This document shows positions 21,440 to 33,436 of a stretch of 64,000 bases of DNA, one piece after another (position 1 is the first letter of the stretch; each line of letters begins with the position of its first letter). The stretch is from positions 2,864,976 to 2,928,975 of the forward strand of contig NC_065543.1 of NCBI RefSeq assembly GCF_932294415.1. Direction: 5' to 3'. Made by a program: the position numbers and the translations under genes. The stretch comes from Quercus robur (Eukaryota; Streptophyta; Magnoliopsida; Fagales; Fagaceae). The notes under the pieces are model-generated. The model saw nothing but the letters and a program-made list of their open reading frames with translations. It was not told where the DNA came from and searched no databases.

Positions 21440-24225
21440 ATGGGTAGATTCAAGCACCTTGTAGATTCTCTCATTGGTATGGAGGGCTTTAGGGCTATGT
21501 ACCACATTCTTCAGGGAGTTTCCCTACTGTATTGTGCCCTGGATCAGGTGCTTAAATATAGGAACGAAGGGGAGGTCGTCATTCCCATGATCGCCTTCAT
21601 AGAAGGGGGAACAACGCTTCCTATGGGTAGGATAACCAAAGACTACCTAATTGCCCATAGGCTGTGTCCTCATCAATGCGCACCTAACCTATTTAGAGTC
21701 TTAGGTAGCGTCGATGCTCTCAACGAGCAAATGGGTTTAAGACTCACCTAGCACAACGTCGTTTATATGTGCCATTCGCTTGCTGACTCGGGGTATTACC
21801 TCAAGTATAGGTCCCCAATTGTTAGGCTTGTATCGTGTCTTCCCAAGTCCAATAAGGGCATGAAAGATGACTACTAATCGTCTCTGGAGAATGGCATGAC
21901 GATTTTCACTGCCCAACTCGGGAGGAAGAGCCAGGTGTGGTGCCCTAGGGTTAGGTCCCTTGACACGGGATTTAGTTCTTTAGTTTTGTTACTCTTCCCT
22001 TTAGTATTTCATTTCTTTTTGATGATTGGTTTCATCGTTCTGGCCATGATTCTGCTCCTTGGTTGTTTTTGTAGATAAAAGGCACGTTGCGCCCAATCTC
22101 AATTTCATCAACATTATAGACCTCAACAAAGTCCTCAGGTTAGAGGTGTTTATGAGCGAGGACAGGTAGTTGAGAGCTGTCCACCTTATCCTAGACTTCG
22201 TGCCATTATCGGACAAGTTCCAGGAATTAGGCCACGCAATCAGGGCAGGCGATCGTCGGCTATGTAGGATAGACGTTTTAGTACTTGGGTTCCTTATCGA
22301 AGAAGACGTTGTGCCAATTGATCAGCCTTCCTGACGTGCTCTCCCTAAAGTAGCGGTTCCGAGGGAAGAGACTGCTTCCTCACGTCTATCACTCAAGGAA
22401 GAAATATACCAATTCCAACTCGAGGAAGATAGGGAGGAGCAAGGAGATCCTGTCATCCATATATCGGACGCAGAGGACAAGTTTGACAGGTTTTCAAGTG
22501 TTCGCATCTCAGGCCTCGTAGTTGCGAATATAGATGACAGCTCCGAGGAGGAAGAAGAAGGAATGTCTCTACAAAGGTAGGGCCTACGAGATCTCCTTGC
22601 GGATAGGGGCAAGGGGTCGGCATCACGTCTATCACTCGAGGAAGAAATAGACCAATTCCAACTCGAGGAAGATAGGGAGGAGCAAGGAGATCCTGTCATC
22701 CATATATCGGACGCAGAGGACAAGTTTGACAGGTTTTCAGGTGTTCGCATCTCAGGCCTCGTAGTTGCGAATATAGATGACAGCTCCGAGGAGGAAGAAG
22801 AAGGAATGTCTCTACAAAGGTAGGGCCTACGAGATCTCCTTGCGGATAGGGGCAAGGGGTCGGCATTGAAGGATGCCTCAAGGTCCTGACCGCTTCCTAC
22901 TCTCCCCCCCCTCCTCCTCCCCATTGTTGGCCTGCACCCCATACCTAACCTAAAGAAGAAAAGAAAGGAGACGGAGGTAGCTGAGGAGAGGGAGGTGGTC
23001 TGCCACAAGGAGGCGAAACAGCAAAAGACGGCCAAGGACCAAGAGCGGGCCTCCTTAGTGGAAAGTATGGAGGACTAAAACATGGCCGAGGTGCACCACC
23101 AAAACCCTACATGGGGCCCTCGGCTGAAGTTGGACGGGGCGGCCATTCCACAAAACTCTTCCATTAGGGAGTTCTAGAAGGGGCACGCCAACTATCTAGC
23201 TGAGGCCCTACTGCAGCCCCTCCTCCTTCTGAAAGATATGGCTGCCTTGAAACACATGAGGCAGCCAAAACTCTTCTTGTCCCTGAAGAGGGATTTAGCC
23301 CTAGTAAGTTCCTCGGCATGCCTTACTAAGGGCATTCCCTTTTTTTTTTTTTTTTTTTTTTAACGCACCCATCTATTGTTTATGTGCAGGCTACCCATGA
23401 GGTTTTTATGGCCGAGGAATGGGTCAAGGATGCTAGGAACGAGGTCAGGGTTGAAGCCAAACTCCGCGCTAAGGCCGACAAGGCCTTGGGAGCCGCTAAG
23501 CAGGAAAACCATGAGCTCGTCACTAAGCTGACCATGGAGGAGAGGGTGCGGAAGAGTGCTGAGGCCGGTCTGAAAAATGTCGAGGATTAGGCTGAGGATC
23601 AACGAAAAAAGTTCTATCATACCGAGATAGAGCTAGCCACACAGAGACAATTGGTCCTCGAGCTGAAGGCAGATCTGCAGAGGGCCAAGGAAGCAGCTCG
23701 AACGGCCAAGGAAGTGGTGGAGGCTTCGAAGCAGGCAGCCTACGACCTTGGGGTGCAAGAAACCGTGGTCTGACTGGTAGAAGAGCTGGTCGAGGTCTAT
23801 AGGAACTACTGTAAGGAGGTGTGGATGGAGGCCCTCAACCTTGCTGGCGTCCCTACTGCCTCGAAGTGGAGGCAGGCTGGGAATGTCTACTATCCCCCTG
23901 ACATTCGTGAAGTCCTAGCTACACTCCCACCTTTCTCTACCCTTGCGTCAGTCTTTTTTGAACAACCCTTTATCACCCAGGCCTCTCTTCTCCCTTCTGA
24001 GGTTTCCAAAGGGCCCGGCCAAGCTGGAAACCAAGGCTAGGGGGCTGAGGTGTCCAAGGATAAGAGTAAGGGCAAGGAGGTCAAGCCCCCATCAGAGGCC
24101 AAGGATGCTACTTTCAAGGCAAAGGAGGCCGAGGCCAAATCCAAGAAGGCTGATCCCAAAGTCAAAGATGCTCCTACCTCTCAGCAGGGCAACAAAGAAG
24201 ACCCGCCTCCATAGGCCAAGGCTTA
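21440..24225 (+). pseudogene. TE-2 antisense gene remnant
   Basis: A long plus-strand coding relic opposite to gag-pol. The first open part (MGRFKHLVDSLIGMEGF onward) continues after in-frame stops through a block with RLSLEEEIDQFQLEEDREEQ, a charged coiled coil (EAKLRAKADKALGAAKQENH, then further heptads to about 23760), and a Lys-rich tail of the form KSKGKEVKPPSEAKD. Likely introns lie around 21960-22080 and 23310-23388, the latter ending in a T run and TGTGCAG. At least eight stops interrupt it. The order of a globular N-terminal part, linker, coiled coil and tail matches the TE-1 gene. Its function is unknown. Confidence 0.65.
22381..22866 (+). repeat. 243-bp tandem duplication inside TE-2 antisense gene
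   Basis: Units 22381-22623 and 22624-22866 are nearly identical. The period is 243 bp, exactly 81 codons, so the duplication preserved the frame. Both copies share the same TAG after GMSLQR, so that stop predates the duplication. Confidence 0.92.
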
Positions 24226-24649
24226 GTTTTAGGATTTTATTTCCCTTTTGTAGTTTTTCTTTTGTAGTGGCAGTTTGCCATTGTTTATAATGTACCCTTC
24301 TTTTGTTTAATGAAAAGACTTCAATTTTTACCTTATGAATCTCTCTTTTTCCTTGCAATATTTATTGTTGGTTGGCTGTAATCATTACTTTGCCCTTTGC
24401 TAAGATATTTAGACTGATAATGCTTCCAAAGGTGAACACCCATACTTTAATAAAAGTTAGCAATAATAATTAGCCGTTAACTTAAATAAATTAAACATGT
24501 GTACATGGTGAGAAAAATAACTAAGTCCTTAGAGACAAACAAAATACATAGTAGGAAGGGAGGGTGCCTGAGGCTTTTCCCTTTAAGAGTATCTTATTAA
24601 TGTATCCTTAGAATCCTTTAATCAAGACCTAGGGTGGAATTTCTAAGTG

Positions 24650-25050
24650 TTAATTTCCCCTAGGCATATGATCTGAGGAACCTGACATGTCCCAAGTTCT
24701 ATTCAACACTCAAATGGATAATTCAAAATATTAATTTACCCAAGGCATGTGGTCCAAGGAGCCAAACATAACCAATGTTCTGTTTAATACTCACATAGGT
24801 AATGGAGAGTGTTAATTTACCCAAGGCATGTGGTTTGAGGGACCGGACATAACCAAGGTTCTATTTAACTCTTAAAAAAAATGTCATGAAGTATTAATTT
24901 ATCCAAAATATGTGGTCCGACGAACCAAGCATGACTAAAATTCTGTTTAACACTTAGAAAAAATGTCATGAAATATTAATTTACCCAAAGTATGTGATCT
25001 AAGGAACCAGACATAACTAAGGTTCTGTTTAACACTTAGAAAAGAAAGAG
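24650..25050. repeat. About 81-bp tandem array in TE-2
   Basis: Five diverged units start near 24650, 24731, 24812, 24894 and 24975. Each has TTAATTTACCCAAGGC-like and ACATAACCAAGGTTCTGTTT-like parts. It occupies the same place as the 66-bp array of TE-1. Confidence 0.85.
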
Positions 25051-25130
25051 CATAACACATGATGTAATAAACAAAAATATGGCAAAAAAGATTTTCATTA
25101 ATAATAATACATTTGTAGGTTATTTACATT

Positions 25131-26880
25131 TCAGGGGCGTGATACAACATTTTCATTTAGATCTTTAAGATAATATGCACCTATTCCAGCCACCGAGGTG
25201 ATGTGATATAGCCCTTCCCAGTTGGATCCTAACTTTCTCCATACTGGGTTCTTTGCAGTCCCCAAAACCTTTCTTAGTACCAAATCTCCAGGCACTAGTG
25301 GCCTTAACCTCACGTTGGCATCATAGCCTTGCTTGAGCTTATGTTGATAAAACGCCAATTACACCATGGCACTTTCTCTTCGCTCTTCAATTAGATCCAA
25401 ACTCTTCTCTAACAGCCTATCATTGTCGCTCGGAATGAAAGAACTAGTCCTCAGCGTTGGGAATTCGGTCTCCAGAGGAATCACAACTTTAGCTCCATAA
25501 GTCATTGAAAAGGGTGTCTCTCCTGTTAACCTACGAGGTGTAATCCGATATGTCAAAAGGACGTGTGGCAGCTCTTCCACCCATTTTCTCTTTGCATCAT
25601 CCAACATTTTCTTGGGTCCATTTACTATGACCTTGTTGACAGCCTTGGCCTGTCCATTCCCCTGTGGATAAGCCAGTGTAGAATATCTATTCGTAATGCC
25701 CCAGGTCACAGCAGTACCTCCTGAAGATTTAGCTGTCAAACTGAAGGCCATTATTCGAGATGAGGGTATGAGGGATCCCAAACCGGGTAACAATATTTTT
25801 CCAAAAAAATCTCTTTGCATCCACGTCCCTGATATTTGCCAATGGTTCAGTTTCAACCCACTTGGTAAAGTAATCTGTGTTGACCAGTAGCCATCTCTTA
25901 TTCCCTACTGTCTTAGGGAAATGTCCTACAATATCCAAACCCCATTGAGCAAAGAGCTAAGGGCTGGATAGAGGATTAAGGACACCTCCTGGTTGATGAA
26001 TGTTTGGGGAAAATTTTTGGCATTGATCACACTTTTTGACGTACTCTTGTGATTCCTTCTGCATGTTCAGCCACCAGTATCCCTAAGTGAGGGCCCTGTG
26101 AGACAAGGATCTGCCTCCCGTGTGGCTTCCACAGATCCCTTCATGTAGCTCCTCCAAGAGTAGCTCTGATGCCTCAGGGTGTATGCATAGTAAATATGGC
26201 CCGAAAAAAGAGCGCTTGTACAACTTTTGGTCCTTGGACAACTAAAATTGAGGTGCATTTCTTCACACTTTGTCAGCCTTAGACTTTCCCTCGGGCAAGA
26301 TATCCTTTTTAAGGAAGAGCATGATGGAGTTCATCCAATCAAGTCCCACCCTAATTTGATGAACATAGACCATTTCTTTCTTCTTTTCAGCAGGTTTGCA
26401 CAAGTCCTCAACAAGGATAGCCCCAGGCAAGCTTTGTGCCAATGAGGATCAGCATGGGTGTTTCCATTTCTAGGGATGTGCAGTAAATTGAAAGACTCAA
26501 ACCCTAATTGTAAGTGCTTAACTTGACTAAAATATTCTTGCATTCTCACATCCCTGACCTTCAATTCTCCCTTTACCTGACCTACAACCAATCTTGAATC
26601 TAAGAAGATCTCTACTGTTTTTCCTCCCATTTTCTAAACCATAGCCATTCCTACCAATAGAGCCTCATACTCAGCTTCATTATTTGTAGTCGAGAAGCGT
26701 AATCTTAAGGATTTCTCAATAGTGATCTTCTCAGGAGATATCAAAACTAGCCCCATTCCAGATTCTCTTTGATTTGCTGCATCATTAACATATACCCTCC
26801 AGGACAAAGGTTCTTGCAAGGAGACCAAGCCAACTGATTTTTCATCATGTCCTACTTCTCTATTTCCTCTTCTAATGGAG
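25131..26880 (-). pseudogene. TE-2 second RNase H and integrase remnant
   Basis: Fragments in order on the minus strand: RNase H (WRVYVNDAANQRESGMGLVL, TTNNEAEYEALLVGM, LDSRLVVGQVKG), the integrase core (MDIVGHFPKTVGNKRWLLV, DYFTKWVE), and the C-terminus (LVPGDLVLRKVLG). Several stops and frameshifts intervene. The second catalytic Asp is replaced by Asn (ISNNG, about 25756) and the catalytic Glu by Lys (GQAKAVNK, about 25645), so integrase would be inactive even if expressed. Confidence 0.88.
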
Positions 26881-27029
26881 ATTCAGCAAACTCGACTACC
26901 AAATCCACGAGGACTTGGCTCTTGATAGAGGCGTGAGGCATGTATTTGATATCAAAAACTTTTAAGATCGTACCCTACTTAGCAATCCTACCCGTGTAAT
27001 CAGCACTTCGAAGTAGGGATCGAAGCGGA

Positions 27030-28160
27030 AGTTAGGTTAAAACAACAACGGTGTGAGATTGGAAGTAGTGAGAGAGTTTACGTGTAGCATGTACTATTGC
27101 CAAAAATGGCCTTCTCTGGTGGTAAGTAACGAACTTCTGCTTCATGCAAAGACTTGCTCACGTAGTAAACTGGCCTTTGTACGCCATTGTCAACCCATAT
27201 CAGCATTAAGCTCACAGCATGGGAATCCACAGCAATATAGGCAAACAAAACTTCATCCACCTTGGGCCTGGTCATAACAGGTGGCCGGGAAAGGTATTCC
27301 TTAAGCTGCTGGAACGCTAAGGCGGACTCTTCGGTCTACTCAAATCCCTTCCACTTATTCAACAACTGGAAGAAAGGTCTGCACCTGTCCGCTGACAAAG
27401 AGATAAATCGGTTTAAGGTAGCAGTCATTCTTGTTAGTTTATAGACTTCTTTAGGATTCTGAGGTGGTTGTAAATGGTTAATTACCTTAACCTGATCAGG
27501 GTTGACCTCAATTCCATGATGAGTGACCATATAGCCTAGAAATTTGCTTGATCCTATATCAAAGGAGCACTTGGAAGCATTGAGGCGCAGTCTGTGTTTC
27601 CTTAATATTTCAAAAATATTCTCAAGGTCTCCCACGTGCTCGGACACCACCTTGCTCTTCATTACTATATCATCTTTATAAACCTCAATATTTTTGCCTA
27701 ATTGTGGCTCAAACATTGTGGTCATCATCCTCTGATAGGTAGACCCTGCATTCTTCAATCTGAAAGGCATCACTTTGTAGTGGTAATTTCCAATAAGAGT
27801 GACAAAAGCTGTCTTCTCTTGATCACCCAGTACCAATGGTATTTGATGGTATCCTTGGAAGACATCTAAAAAACTCATTCGATGATGACCTACAGTTGCA
27901 TCCACTAGCTGATCTATCTGAGGCATGGGGAAAAGGTCCTTTGGACAGGCCTTGTTCAAATCTGTGAAGTCTACACATACTCACCACTTTCCATTCTTCT
28001 TCTTCACCACTACAGTATTGGCTAGCCATTCAAGGTAAAACACCTCTTTAATAGCTCCAACCTGCTTAAGTTTAATTACCTCGTCCTTAACAGCATCTGA
28101 ATGGTTCTTAGATGAGCACTGAGGTGGTTACTTTTTGGGAATGACGGATGAATTGACGTT
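27030..28160 (-). pseudogene. TE-2 reverse transcriptase and RNase H remnant
   Basis: The segment with DLNKACPKDLFPMPQIDQLV is recognisable reverse transcriptase. The catalytic box reads YKDD instead of the usual YVDD. A stop replaces a Trp-Arg region at about 27981, another follows WKGFE at 27336-27338, and RNase H continues as PVYYVSKSLHEAEVRY before ending at 27078. Confidence 0.88.
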
Positions 28161-28394
28161 CAAATGATGGCAGATGAAGTTCAGATCCATTGCAGGAGCT
28201 TCGTGAGCACTCCATGCGAACACGTCAATATTCCTCTTAAGAAACACTATCAGCTCTTCCTTCTCCCAAGGAGGCAGTTAAGTTCCGAACTGAAAGAACT
28301 TCTCCAAATCATTATCTACAATAATCTTCTCCAACTCTTCACACTTTGTTGCCTCTAATGCCTCATCTAGGGGTAACACCGACGTCTTTGATTG

Positions 28395-30424
28395 CTATAA
28401 ACCCTTATCAGGTGAGGTCGAGGACTCAGCTTTAGGTTGATGCATAATTGCAGCCACTAAGCATTGCCTAGCCACGTATTGACTCCCAACCAGCTTCTCA
28501 ACCTGATCCCCGGACGGATATTTCACTTTCAAGTAGAGGGTGGAAGAAACAGCCCCCAGGGCATGAAGCCAAGGTCTTGCCATAATGGCAGTGTAGGGAG
28601 AGTAAGCATCCACCACAATGAAGTCCACCTCCACCACCTCTGAACCTGCCTGCACGGGTAGTCTAATCTGGCCCTTTGGGATAACAACTTTACCATCAAA
28701 GCCCAATAGAGGTAAATCATAACCTATCAAATCCTCAGGTTTCAAGTTTAGCCCCTTATATAAATCAAGGTACATAATTTCTTCCCCACTGCCTTGATCC
28801 ACCAACACCCTCTTCACATCATACCCTCTTATCCTGAGAGTGATTATTAGGGCATCATTATGTGGATGTATGGTGCCCACCTTGTCCTCATCCGAGAAAC
28901 TTAATACTGGTTGGATTTCTATCCTGGCTCTCTTCGGCTCAGAGTTGGAGTTCTCAGCAAGCGGCTGAGCTACAGACATCACCCTAGAGGGATGAGAGCC
29001 AGTCCTCCCTGGAACAGTGAGGATATTAATTGTGCCTAAAGGGGCTCTTGAAGAAGCATCTCTCCGAGGTCCCAATCCTAACTGGTCCCCTTGCCCACTA
29101 GGTTAATGTAAAAATTGCTTTAACCTCCCCTCTCTGACCAGCTGTTCCAGATGATTCCACAAGGTTCTACAATCCTCTGTGGTGTGCTCTCGCTCCTGGT
29201 GATACTGGCAATGAAGACTTTGATTGTGCTTCATAGGGTCCCTTCCCATCTTATTTGGCCATTTAAAATATGGCTCATTCTTAATTTTTTCCAAGACTTG
29301 GTGTACTGGCTCTCGGAACACCATGTTAACCATTTGAGTATTGGTAGACCCCGATTGCCCAACAAAGTCTCTTCGGGGCCGGTTATTGTTGTGTGTGTCC
29401 GACCTGAAATCCCTCATCTCTTGAAGGATAACCTTAGCCTTCCCTTTCCTTTGTTGTTGGTCCTCCTCGACCTGCTTATACTCATCAATTCGGTCCATGA
29501 GTTGACGTACACTGTTAGCAGGTTTCCTGCTCAAAGATTTCTTCAAACCATGCTTGGCGAGTAGGTTGAACTTGAAAGTTCTCATGGCCACGTCATTAAA
29601 GTCCCCATCAATCTCATTGAACATCTCCCAGTATCTGTCTAAGTACGTTTTCAAGGTCCCCCCTTCTCGCATGATCATAGACAACAGGGAGTCTAAGAGC
29701 CGAGGAACCCTACTGCACGTGATAAAGTGAGATCCAAACGCCCGGGTGAGTTCCTTAAATGAATCAATAGAACTTGCTCCCAAGCCATCAAACCACCTCA
29801 TTGCCACAAGCCCAGACTGGATGGGAACACCTTGCACATCAAGGCCTTATTCTTGGGGTGCACAGCCATTCTTTGGTTGAAATGACTCACATGCTGTACA
29901 GGGTCTGTTCTACTATTATACATGGTGAACGTTGGCTGAGTGAATCGCTGAGGGAGTCTTTCTCCTTCAATTCTACGTGTGAAAGGTGATCTGAACATTT
30001 GGTTTAACGCCTTACTCATAGCATTGTTTCCCAAGCCCTTGCAAGACGGGCTCTTATTTCTACGCCTACGGTGATAATCCTCATCACACAAGAAATATTC
30101 ATTGGGGGGAGTCCTTGAATTGGGTCTATAACTGCCATTCCCATTATCACTAGAAGAACAATCAAAATGGGAAGGAGTTCGCCTTCGCCGTTCGCGGCAC
30201 AACTTCCTCTTCAAATGAACAATCTCTAGTTGCCTGGTTCTAGTGTTTTCCTCATGAGAGACATGACTCCCACCTCGTGATTGGCTCCTACTGGTATGGG
30301 TGGTATGCACACTAACTTCTCGGTCCCTTCTCTGCTTAAGATTGAGGAAATGATATTGCATTGGGACCCCATGGATTCCTCTTGGTTTGGACCTGAACCT
30401 ACCATAATTGAACGTTGAACTCAA
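28395..30424 (-). pseudogene. TE-2 gag-protease remnant
   Basis: Starts with MSSTFNYGRF and a basic, Arg-rich N-terminus. A frameshift near 29820 leads into the gag domain (MRWFDGLGASSIDSFKELTR). The zinc-knuckle-like motif is CQYHQEREHTTEDC. A stop at 29103-29105 precedes the protease region, where the active site reads DQGSG in place of DNGSS-type. The frame ends at 28395. Confidence 0.86.
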
Positions 30425-30439
30425 TACAGCACAAGAATT

Positions 30440-30457
30440 CCAACAGACAGTGCCAAT
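30440..30457 (-). promoter_or_regulatory. TE-2 primer-binding site (degraded)
   Basis: The minus strand reads TTGGCACTGTCTGTTGG directly after the LTR. It aligns with the TE-1 site at 15506-15524 with a few changes. Confidence 0.65.
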
Positions 30458-31217
30458 TGTAAGGACAAAATCTAGTTCCTAGGCCCAAGAGGTAAAATGA
30501 TCTAGGTCCAAAGAGTCCAATATAATGAATTTGTAGAGAATGAGTTAGAAAACTAGGTTCTAATGAGTTGAGTAATAATTATAATGGATCCAGATCACAA
30601 GAAAGGAAAGATGGACTGGTTTTATTTAAAGAGAATCGTCCTCGGCACAGTTCTTGTACATAATTCTTGAATTTGATTACGAGTACAGTTCTTATTATTA
30701 TAGTATTCTTCCCATAATGTTTGATCCCCCTATCTTGAGGGTGTTCTTTCTATTTTATACTATCTTCCTTCTTTCATCTCTACCCTCCACGTATAGATTA
30801 GATTGTTGGTGTTGATCCTTATCCCATCAGCACCTTCTTGAAGTCTTTGGGGAGTAGCTAGAAGGCTGAAAATTACTATTCAGATATCACTTCCTCATTA
30901 ATGTGGCCAGAGAGTTAGCTACAGAGTATTCAATGCGGTGGTAGCAGCTTTCTCTTAGATATTTCACAGCTCCCATTTATCCTATATGTTCATGATGCGT
31001 ATCTTTATTAATAGAATTTCCTAGAATGTTACTCTGGATGACAGAACACACCTTCTAACCTCTCTTCGGCCTACCTTCCCCAGCCTTCTCAGTCGTGGCT
31101 TGCTCGTAGAGTTCTGAGTCTTACATCTTTATTATTGTTTATTTGTCCTTGGACAACTAAGCGTCCTCAGACAATGCCCAAGGCCTAATATACATTCTTG
31201 GGCCCCCTATCCCTATA
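30458..31217 (-). repeat. TE-2 5' LTR (760 bp)
   Basis: Partner of 20131-20905. The plus-strand 3' end reads CCCTATA where the other copy has CCCTACA. It is followed by GGAAT, the target duplication. Confidence 0.9.
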
Positions 31218-31287
31218 GGAATTATATTATGCATCTTATTTTATATTTTTAAGTATATCCATGAATATGCATGGGGTTACAAGCTAA

Positions 31288-31768
31288 TTTTCTTTAATGT
31301 TTTAGATTAAAAAAAAAAAACTTATGGGTTAATGTTGATCTAAACTAAACTCCTGTCATACGTGTTTAAAATAGTAACTCCTTTTGATTGAGGTAGTTTT
31401 AATTCAATCCAATCTTGACTCTAATCAATTTTAGGTGAAACTCAAATTCAATCACGTAAGAAGGAAAAAAAAAAAAAAATCAAATCTTACCTGATGTCTA
31501 AATTTTGGTCCTCTTCACCATGACAAACTCAAACTCAATCATGTATACAAATAAAAATAAAAATAAAAACAAAACCAAAATAAAAAAATCTTACCCGAAG
31601 TCTATTTAGGGTGTGTTTTAGCAATTTTATAGGATTTTAGGAGTACTTTGGTCATTTTCAAGTTTTAGGGGCAATTTGGTAATTTTAATTATTGAGTAAT
31701 TGGGTGGGTTGGGATTTATCCATAATAATTGGGTTGAATTGGGTTTAAGTTAGAATTAATTAGTTAAA
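31288..31768. other. Non-coding
   Basis: An approximate direct duplication (blocks with CAAACTCAAATTCAATCA and CAAACTCAAACTCAATCA, about 31438 and 31525) is present. No gene is seen. Confidence 0.45.
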
Positions 31769-31982
31769 CTAGTTTGTAACCTCGTGCATATGCATGAATA
31801 TACTTAAAAGATATACATTAAGATGCATAATATAATTCTTACATATATAATTTAAATATTATTGATAGTCATTCTTATAATATTTAAAAAGTCTTGTAAG
31901 AATATTATTAAGTAGAAAATGTAAATTTTTCATTTTAATTTTATTTATTAATTAATTCTAGACTCTTTGACTTTTGTATCCA
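31769..31982 (-). mobile_element. 5'-truncated Helitron, opposite orientation
   Basis: Read on the minus strand, this matches the Helitron at 19752-31287 for about 210 bp, from AAGAGTCTAGAAT through ATGACTATCAATA to a 3' end GGTTACAAACTAG followed by T. The same 3' hairpin (GCATATGC) is present. The 5' end is missing. Confidence 0.6.
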
Positions 31983-32447
31983 AATGGTCTAAGTCTGGCC
32001 AGGGAACAAGCAATCGCCGACCTTGGATATTTCTCTCTTTCTCTTAGGGTCCGACGAACAACTCTGTTCTTTCTCTTTCTCCGTATACGGGCAAGCCTTC
32101 TAAATGTAATTTACCCATTTAAGCAGTTAGTGTTGTATTTATACTCCATCAATCTGTTTTAATGCTGTGATAGGAAGCCTCTCCAAACGATGCACCGTAC
32201 GCTGTTTTAAAGATTAAATTGTATACGTGTCTGAATTTTAGATAGGCAGATATCCTATTTATGAGCAGCTCCTTAATTGTAAGAATCCATTTTCTCTCAG
32301 TTTCTGCTATTATATATACTACTGCTTAATCCACGCAATGCGTGAGATAATTTTTAATTTTTTATGCCATGCTAAATTCATATTCACCACCAACACCACT
32401 GCATCACTGTATTGTAATAAATCTGACAAAAGAGATGCTCTAGAATT
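31983..32447. other. Non-coding
   Basis: A short open frame at 31974-32162 has no recognisable similarity and overlaps the Helitron end. I do not support it as a gene. Confidence 0.4.
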
Positions 32448-32847
32448 TGAAATTTACCATCTGGAGTTTGGGAGTATTTGAATTTTACATCCTAACATTT
32501 CATAATTTGGATTTTATACCCTAACTTTTAGGTGTATTTGGATTTTACTCCCTAAAGTTTGGGGATGTTTGGATTTTACACCCTAAAATTTTAGAATTTG
32601 GGAGTGTAACATTCAAACACTTCCAAACTTAAGGAAGTAAAATCCAAATTCCAAAACGTTAGGGTATAAAATCCAAAGAGTGTAAAATCCAAACACCCCC
32701 AAACTTTAGGGAGTAAAATTCAAATTCTAAAACATCAGGGTGTAAATCCAAATATGCTAAACTTCAGAGGGTAAATTCCAAATTTTAAAACTTTAGGATA
32801 TACAATATTCCAAACACCCCCAAACTTTAGGGGTGTAATTTGCAATT
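32448..32847. repeat. Fold-back repeat made of about 35-bp subrepeats
   Basis: Left-arm repeats of the type TTTGGATTTTACTCCCTAAA and right-arm repeats of their complement (TTTAGGGAGTAAAATTCAAA) form a long imperfect inverted structure. The outer ends are ATTTACCATCTGGAGTTTGG and the complement of CCAAACTTTAGGGGTGTAAT. Confidence 0.75.
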
Positions 32848-32914
32848 AACCTTTTTTTTTTGTACCAGAGATTTAGGGTTCAAAGACTCCAAACTGCTAT
32901 TATTCTACAACTCC

Positions 32915-33205
32915 AAACATGCATGTTGCATGTTTTGGTCAAACACTTAATGTTACTTTATCAATAGAAATTGATAAAAACAAATAAGTTGTTGTTTCTA
33001 TCAATTGAAACTTAGATGCATGTTGTATGTTTTGTTAAAACACTCATTAATATCTTATCTAAAATGCATATGTTGCATGTTTTGTTAAAACATTTATTCC
33101 TATTTTATCTAAAGAAATAGATAATAATAAATAAGTTGTTGTTTCTATCAACTAAAACTTAAATGCATGTGGCTTGTTTTGGTAAAAACACATTTTATCT
33201 AAAGA
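32915..33205. repeat. Degenerate direct repeats (GCATGTTGCATGTTTTG)
   Basis: The phrase TGCATGTTGCATGTTTTG or close variants recurs at about 32921, 33019, 33070 and 33164. AATAAGTTGTTGTTTCTATC follows two of them. A (CA)n(TA)n microsatellite follows at 33259-33285. Confidence 0.6.
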
Positions 33206-33436
33206 GAAATTGAAAAGCCACTTGGCTCAACCACGACTTCTAAGCCCAATTTTTATTACACACACACACACACACATATATATATGATTTTTGTACATAT
33301 CAAATAAGTATTTGTGTGATCAAATAAGACTGCGTCCATTTGCATTGTAAAAGGGCTAAATTAGGTTTTTCCTCTCTTGGGATCAAGAATAAGAGCCCAC
33401 ATGTCAAATTAAATTTCTTTAAATCATGTGTGTCTT

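Larger units (their letters stand above)
20131..31217 (-). mobile_element. TE-2: degraded full-length Tat-lineage Ty3/gypsy element
   Basis: An 11,087-bp element with LTRs at 20131-20905 and 30458-31217 and a perfect 5-bp target duplication GGAAT at 20126-20130 and 31218-31222. Minus-strand order is 5' LTR, primer site, gag-protease, RT-RNase H, second RNase H, integrase, tandem array, opposite-strand gene, 3' LTR. Coding regions carry many stops and frameshifts, and the LTRs differ at far more positions than those of TE-1, so it is the older insertion. Confidence 0.92.
19752..31287 (+). mobile_element. Non-autonomous Helitron, split by TE-2
   Basis: The 5' end is TCTATATCTATATATATA, preceded by A at 19751. 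The 3' end is CTAA at 31284-31287, followed by T. A small hairpin (CCATG-AATATG-CATGG) lies about 10 bases before the end. These are Helitron hallmarks, including insertion between A and T with no target duplication. Without TE-2 and one copy of its target duplication, the Helitron is about 444 bp and too short to encode a helicase. A related copy in the other orientation lies at 31769-31982. Confidence 0.7.

Noticed and set aside
22322-23035. Minus-strand 237-residue open frame with Ser-rich repeats
   Set aside because: It mirrors the 243-bp duplication in the TE-2 antisense gene. The plus-strand reading matches the antisense-gene layout better.
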